Source of the DNA: Pseudomonas brenneri
Lineage (GTDB): Bacteria; Pseudomonadota; Gammaproteobacteria; Pseudomonadales; Pseudomonadaceae
Direction of reading: 5' to 3'
Length of the DNA: 64,000 bases
NCBI RefSeq assembly: GCF_007858285.1
Contig: NZ_VFIL01000013.1
Span: forward strand, 87,213 to 151,212
In this document: positions 60,361 through 64,000 of the stretch, one piece after another
Numbering within the stretch: position 1 is the stretch's first letter
How the letters are laid out: each line of letters begins with the position of its first letter
Translations under genes and position numbers: made by a program
Notes under the pieces: model-generated
Told to the model about the DNA's origin: nothing
What the model saw: only the letters and a program-made list of their open reading frames with translations
The model's database searches: none

Positions 60361-63300
60361 CAGTGAGCCTCCTGGCTGGTCAGTGATCGCCAGGGAGCGG
60401 TGATCAGTGGACGGTACAAGGTTTCACACCAGCCTTCGAAATCCTCGCTGGCAATCAGGGCCGCATAGTCGGGAAATTGCCGGGTGAGTGCAGGGCTTTC
60501 GCGGCGCTCGCCATCGTGGGTGATGCCATCGCCTTCGTAGGTTTTAAGGGCGGCAGCCTGGGCTTTGTCCGGGTCAGTTTGGCCGAGCCAGGCAAACGCG
60601 GTTTTGACTGCCACCGGTAGTGGCTCGCTCATGCCAGCCTGCCAGGCCAGGAGCAGGTTACCGAGGATGTCCTGGGCCGTATTTTGCTGCAGAGGGGCCA
60701 GCAAGAGGGTGTCATCACTGGCCACCAGGCCGGTGCTCAAGGGCAAGCCACACGCACAGGCCACCAGGTGATTGACCCATGGGCGGATCAGGCGATGCCA
60801 TTTGCGGGTCTTGATCGAGCCGATGCTGTTGGGGATGGTGGTCACGCTGAGCAAACCGCCATCACTGCGGCCGTGCAAGCCGCTGATCCAGCCATCGAGT
60901 TCAATACCCTGGTGCGTGAAGCTGACAGGTTCTGCCATGTTGTGGGGCACAGGCCAAAGCGCCAGGAGTTGCTGGTAGCGCTGCAGCAAGTCAGGCAAGG
61001 GCTCGATCAGTTCATTACGCAGGCATTCGCCGAAACCCACCATGGGCAACAGGCCACTGCCTTGAAGACGTTGCGCCTGGGCCTCCAGGGCTTGCTCCAG
61101 ATGGTCCGGGTCGGTCAACGCGGCAGCGAGCAGGCTGTCACTCAAGGTGTAGCGCTGCAAGGCATCGAGGACAAAAGGCTCTTCATCGGCCAGGGGTACT
61201 TCGGCCGCTTCGAAAAACACCTTGAGGCGCTGGCTGAAGAAATGCCTGACGGGGTTGCGCAGGAAGTCTTGCAACTGCCCCAGGCTCAGGGGGGCTTCCT
61301 GGAGGTAGGGTGCCAGGCGGGTTACTTCGCCGGGCTCGCCTTGGGCTTCATGTAACAGCTGCCATTCGCGGGCGTAGCTGAACAGTGGATCGCCCTCGTG
61401 GAAGTAGCGCGCACTGAAGGGTTGCAGCGGATGTTCCTGGGTCATTGCCTCCAGCAGCGGCGGCTCCTGGGCATGTTGCCAGCCGCTGGCCAGGTGGTCG
61501 CGCAACTGGCCGATCAGCACAGAGGCTGGGCGCTCGCTGTTGTCGCGGATACTGCGCCCCACCCAGCTGATGTAGAGCTGGTCGCGCGCCGAGAGCAGGG
61601 CTTCAAGCAATAAATAACGGTCATCTTCGCGGCGAGAACGGTCGCCGGGCCGGTAGTCGCTGCCCATCAGGTCGAAATCCAGCGGCGGTTGGGCGCGAGG
61701 ATAGTCGCCATCATTCATGCCTAGCAGGCACACCAGCTTGAACGGAATCGCACGCATCGGCATCAGGGTGCAGAAGTTCACGGCACCCGCGAGGAAGCGC
61801 TGGGACAGGCGGCCCTGGTCGAGGCCGGCAAGCCAGGCCTCACGAACGACGGTCAACGGTAATTCGTCATACAGGCCGACGGACTCGCAGGTTTCCAGCC
61901 AGTCTTCGCGCAGTTGCTCCAACTGGCCCAGCAGATAGTCATCGTGTTCATTGCTGGGCAGGAAGAAGCGCTGCATCAGGTCTTGCAGGCGTACGCCCCA
62001 GGCTTGCGGTGTCGCCGGTTGTGACAGGGCTTGGTGGGCATCGTGCAGTGCGTCAAGCAAGGCGACCAGTGGGCCGATCAGCGCCGCGTCGAGGCCGCCG
62101 ATTTCGTCATAGGGCTCAATGCCAGCGCAGGCTGCGCCGCTGCCGACGGCATAGCCCAGCAGCATGCGGCGCAGGCCGAAACGCCAGCTGTTCTGCTCCA
62201 GTTCAGTGGGCAGGCCAAGGCCTGCGCGTTGTTCGGCATTAAGGCCCCAGCGGATGCCGGCGCCTTCTATCCAACGGTGCAGGGTGGGCAGATCGCGCTC
62301 CTGGATGGCGAAACGTTCGCGCAGGGCGGGAACGTCCAGCAAGTCGAGGATTTCGCTGACTGGGAAGCGGCTGTCCGGGAGTTTGAGCAAATGTTCGACC
62401 GCGATCAACAGTGGATCTCGACCACGCTGGCCCTGGTCAGTCAGGGTGAAGGGGATGAAGCGTGGATCTTTTTTATCCAGTTGGCCGAATACCGCGCGGA
62501 TATGCGGTGCATAGCTGTCGACGTCCGGGACCATGACGATAACGTCTCGGGGGCGCAGCGAGGGGTTGTCGCTAAAGCGCTGCAGCAGTTGGTCGTGGAG
62601 GATTTCCACTTCGCGCTGGGCGCTGTGGGCGATATGGAAACGGATCGAGCTGTCGTGCAGAAGATCAACAGCGGGCCAGCGTTCGCGGGTTTCGTTGAGC
62701 GGGCGCAGCTCGAGGATATCGTCCTGCAACTGGTTGAGGATTGTGGTCGGCTCGCTGTCGCTGAACAGGTCGATACGACCGTCGCGGAACGCTGAGCGGT
62801 AGCTGTTGGGATCGTCGTAGCTGTCCAGCAGGTTGATGTAGTCGCGACCTTGCTTGCCCCAGGCGGCCAACAGTGGGTGGGCGTGCTGGTGCAAGGTTTG
62901 CGGGTCGATGGTGACGGGCATCCCGGTCTTGCGCGCCTGGCGTTTGTATTCGTTTCTCAGCAGGTCTTTATCGGCAACGATGTCGGACCAGTGGTGACGG
63001 CAAGGGTTGTGTACGCAGAGCAATACCTGGCTGAAACGGGCCAGGCCGGCCAGAGCCTCAAGGGCCTGGGCCGGCAAGGAAGAAATGCCAAACACAATGA
63101 CTCGGGACGGCAGGCCTTGCGGGGCGGTCGCCAGGTGATTGATACGTTCGATAAAACGCTGATGGACACCGGCCCGGCTCTGCGCCATACCTTCCTCCCC
63201 GACATCCAGCAGCAACGCCCGCCATAGCTCGGCCTGCCAGCAGTTCGCGGGGCTCAGAGCCTTGGCCTCGCCTCGGACATTGCGCAGTTGGTGACGGCCA

Positions 63301-63806
63301 GCCGCCCAGTCCTCCAGCCAGTCTGCGCGGTAAACCTGATATTGGTCGAACAGGTCGGCCAGGCGCTCTGCCAGTTGGTAGCGTTTGCGCAGGTCGGTGT
63401 CATGGGTGAGGAAGCGTTGCAGGGGCTCGAAGTGCGGTTGGTCGATCAGCTCGGGCAATAGGCGCATAAGACGCCAGGTCAGCGGGGCTTTATCCAACAG
63501 GGATTTGACCGGGATTTCGTCACGGCCCAGCACCATGCGATAGAGCTGCCACATGAAACTGCCGGGCAGTTGCACGTCGATCGCAGCGGCGATGCCGCAG
63601 CCACCCATATCGTCATCTTCCGGATCTTCAGCAAGCGCCAATTTGAGCCATTGCGCGATACCGTTGCTTTGCACCAGGGCGATTTCGTTTTCCAGGGGAG
63701 CCAGTGGGTAACGGCGCATCCAACTGACAACCAGGCTGCGCAGTTCATCCAGGCGATTGCCGTGGACGACCATGAATCCAGCGCTGAGGGACGTTGCATC
63801 CGGCAT
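60360..63806 (-). CDS. recC: exodeoxyribonuclease V gamma subunit RecC
   Basis: The 1148-aa protein is the Chi-recognising subunit. Typical features are GFMVVHGNRLDELRSLV at the start, GIAQWLKLALAED near 50, and the inactive helicase and nuclease-like folds with IPFKLVCLLGMNDGDYPR in the middle. The stop overlaps the recB start (TGATG). It is the first gene of recC-recB-recD, with AAGGAA upstream of the ATG. Confidence 0.95.
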   Translation of the reverse strand: MPDATSLSAGFMVVHGNRLDELRSLVVSWMRRYPLAPLENEIALVQSNGIAQWLKLALAEDPEDDDMGGCGIAAAIDVQLPGSFMWQLYRMVLGRDEIPVKSLLDKAPLTWRLMRLLPELIDQPHFEPLQRFLTHDTDLRKRYQLAERLADLFDQYQVYRADWLEDWAAGRHQLRNVRGEAKALSPANCWQAELWRALLLDVGEEGMAQSRAGVHQRFIERINHLATAPQGLPSRVIVFGISSLPAQALEALAGLARFSQVLLCVHNPCRHHWSDIVADKDLLRNEYKRQARKTGMPVTIDPQTLHQHAHPLLAAWGKQGRDYINLLDSYDDPNSYRSAFRDGRIDLFSDSEPTTILNQLQDDILELRPLNETRERWPAVDLLHDSSIRFHIAHSAQREVEILHDQLLQRFSDNPSLRPRDVIVMVPDVDSYAPHIRAVFGQLDKKDPRFIPFTLTDQGQRGRDPLLIAVEHLLKLPDSRFPVSEILDLLDVPALRERFAIQERDLPTLHRWIEGAGIRWGLNAEQRAGLGLPTELEQNSWRFGLRRMLLGYAVGSGAACAGIEPYDEIGGLDAALIGPLVALLDALHDAHQALSQPATPQAWGVRLQDLMQRFFLPSNEHDDYLLGQLEQLREDWLETCESVGLYDELPLTVVREAWLAGLDQGRLSQRFLAGAVNFCTLMPMRAIPFKLVCLLGMNDGDYPRAQPPLDFDLMGSDYRPGDRSRREDDRYLLLEALLSARDQLYISWVGRSIRDNSERPASVLIGQLRDHLASGWQHAQEPPLLEAMTQEHPLQPFSARYFHEGDPLFSYAREWQLLHEAQGEPGEVTRLAPYLQEAPLSLGQLQDFLRNPVRHFFSQRLKVFFEAAEVPLADEEPFVLDALQRYTLSDSLLAAALTDPDHLEQALEAQAQRLQGSGLLPMVGFGECLRNELIEPLPDLLQRYQQLLALWPVPHNMAEPVSFTHQGIELDGWISGLHGRSDGGLLSVTTIPNSIGSIKTRKWHRLIRPWVNHLVACACGLPLSTGLVASDDTLLLAPLQQNTAQDILGNLLLAWQAGMSEPLPVAVKTAFAWLGQTDPDKAQAAALKTYEGDGITHDGERRESPALTRQFPDYAALIASEDFEGWCETLYRPLITAPWRSLTSQEAH

Positions 63807-63901
63807 AACGGCTTCCTTGGGAAAAGCAAAATCGAGGGAGGGACTTTAGCATTGAAGGCGGGTGCAAGCTGCAAGCAGCCCCTTTCCGAGCGCCCAAAAC
63901 A

Positions 63902-63931
63902 AAACCCCAACTGCTTTCGCAATTGGGGTTT
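63902..63931 (-). terminator. rrn operon terminator
   Basis: On the minus strand an inverted repeat AAACCCCAA / TTGGGGTTT with TGC-GAAA-GCA at the tip is followed by a T-rich tract. It lies ten bases past the 5S rRNA end. Confidence 0.85.
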
Positions 63932-63940
63932 CGGAATTTA

Positions 63941-64000
63941 ATCTTGACGATGACCTACTCTCACATGGGGAAACCCCACACTACCATCGGCGATGCATCG
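63941..64000 (-). rRNA. rrf: 5S rRNA, 3' half (5' part beyond the window)
   Basis: Read on the minus strand, the sequence runs CGATGCATCGCCGATGGTAG, then TGTGGGGTTTCCCCATG, then AGTAGGTCATCGTCAAGAT. It agrees with my memory of Pseudomonas 5S rRNA over about 60 bases to the 3' end. The rest of the rRNA operon lies to the right. Confidence 0.95.

Overview
The window is about 64 kb of a Pseudomonas chromosome, most likely from the P. fluorescens group. The evidence is the GC-rich coding, the many REP/REPIN palindromes of the GTAGGAGCGAGCTTGCTCGC type, a cat-ant gene order matching P. aeruginosa, the yfiRNB and recCBD operons, and a partial 5S rRNA with the Pseudomonas sequence at the right edge.

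Region 1 (1-8050) looks like an accessory island. It has no REP elements and is visibly AT-richer at both ends. Eight small genes lie on the minus strand. The first, cut by the window edge, is a secreted Ltp-family protein of the superinfection-exclusion type. Divergent from them is a two-gene operon, gajA-gajB: an OLD-family ATPase/TOPRIM nuclease overlapped by a UvrD-like helicase. This is a Gabija-type anti-phage system with unusually long subunits. The island ends in AT-rich inverted repeats and a strong hairpin terminator at 8022-8047.

Region 2 (8100-32300) is ordinary accessory metabolism. It holds a DapF paralogue lacking one catalytic cysteine, a decayed TonB-receptor tail, a BenE transporter, a MocR regulator, a GT39 glycosyltransferase, an OprD porin/LysR/transporter/hydrolase cluster, and an McpS-like chemoreceptor. 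A 32-aa small gene follows, in a structured region with a 20-bp direct repeat. Next come a D-aminoacylase/RpiR/GntP operon, a LprI-like protein with a tandem partial duplication, a SulP transporter, MdaB and a TauE-like exporter.

Region 3 (33200-47750) is a tryptophan catabolic supercluster. KynA and KynB make kynurenine, KynU makes anthranilate, AntABC makes catechol, and CatA, CatB and CatC carry catechol to beta-ketoadipate enol-lactone. Regulators KynR, CatR and AntR and two amino acid permeases are interspersed. A benD-type dehydrogenase is absent, as expected for anthranilate (not benzoate) dioxygenase.

Region 4 (48000-64000) contains a cupin protein, the valine-degradation pair mmsA-mmsB with a LysR regulator, the yfiRNB c-di-GMP module, the recC-recB-recD operon, and the terminator and 3' half of a 5S rRNA from an rrn operon entering from the right.

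The most interesting parts are the Gabija-type operon beside an Ltp exclusion protein, the small gene and repeats at 22.4-22.9 kb, and several cases of REPINs reshaping genes: a shared coding 3' end, a tandem duplication, and a REP with a 14-bp insertion.
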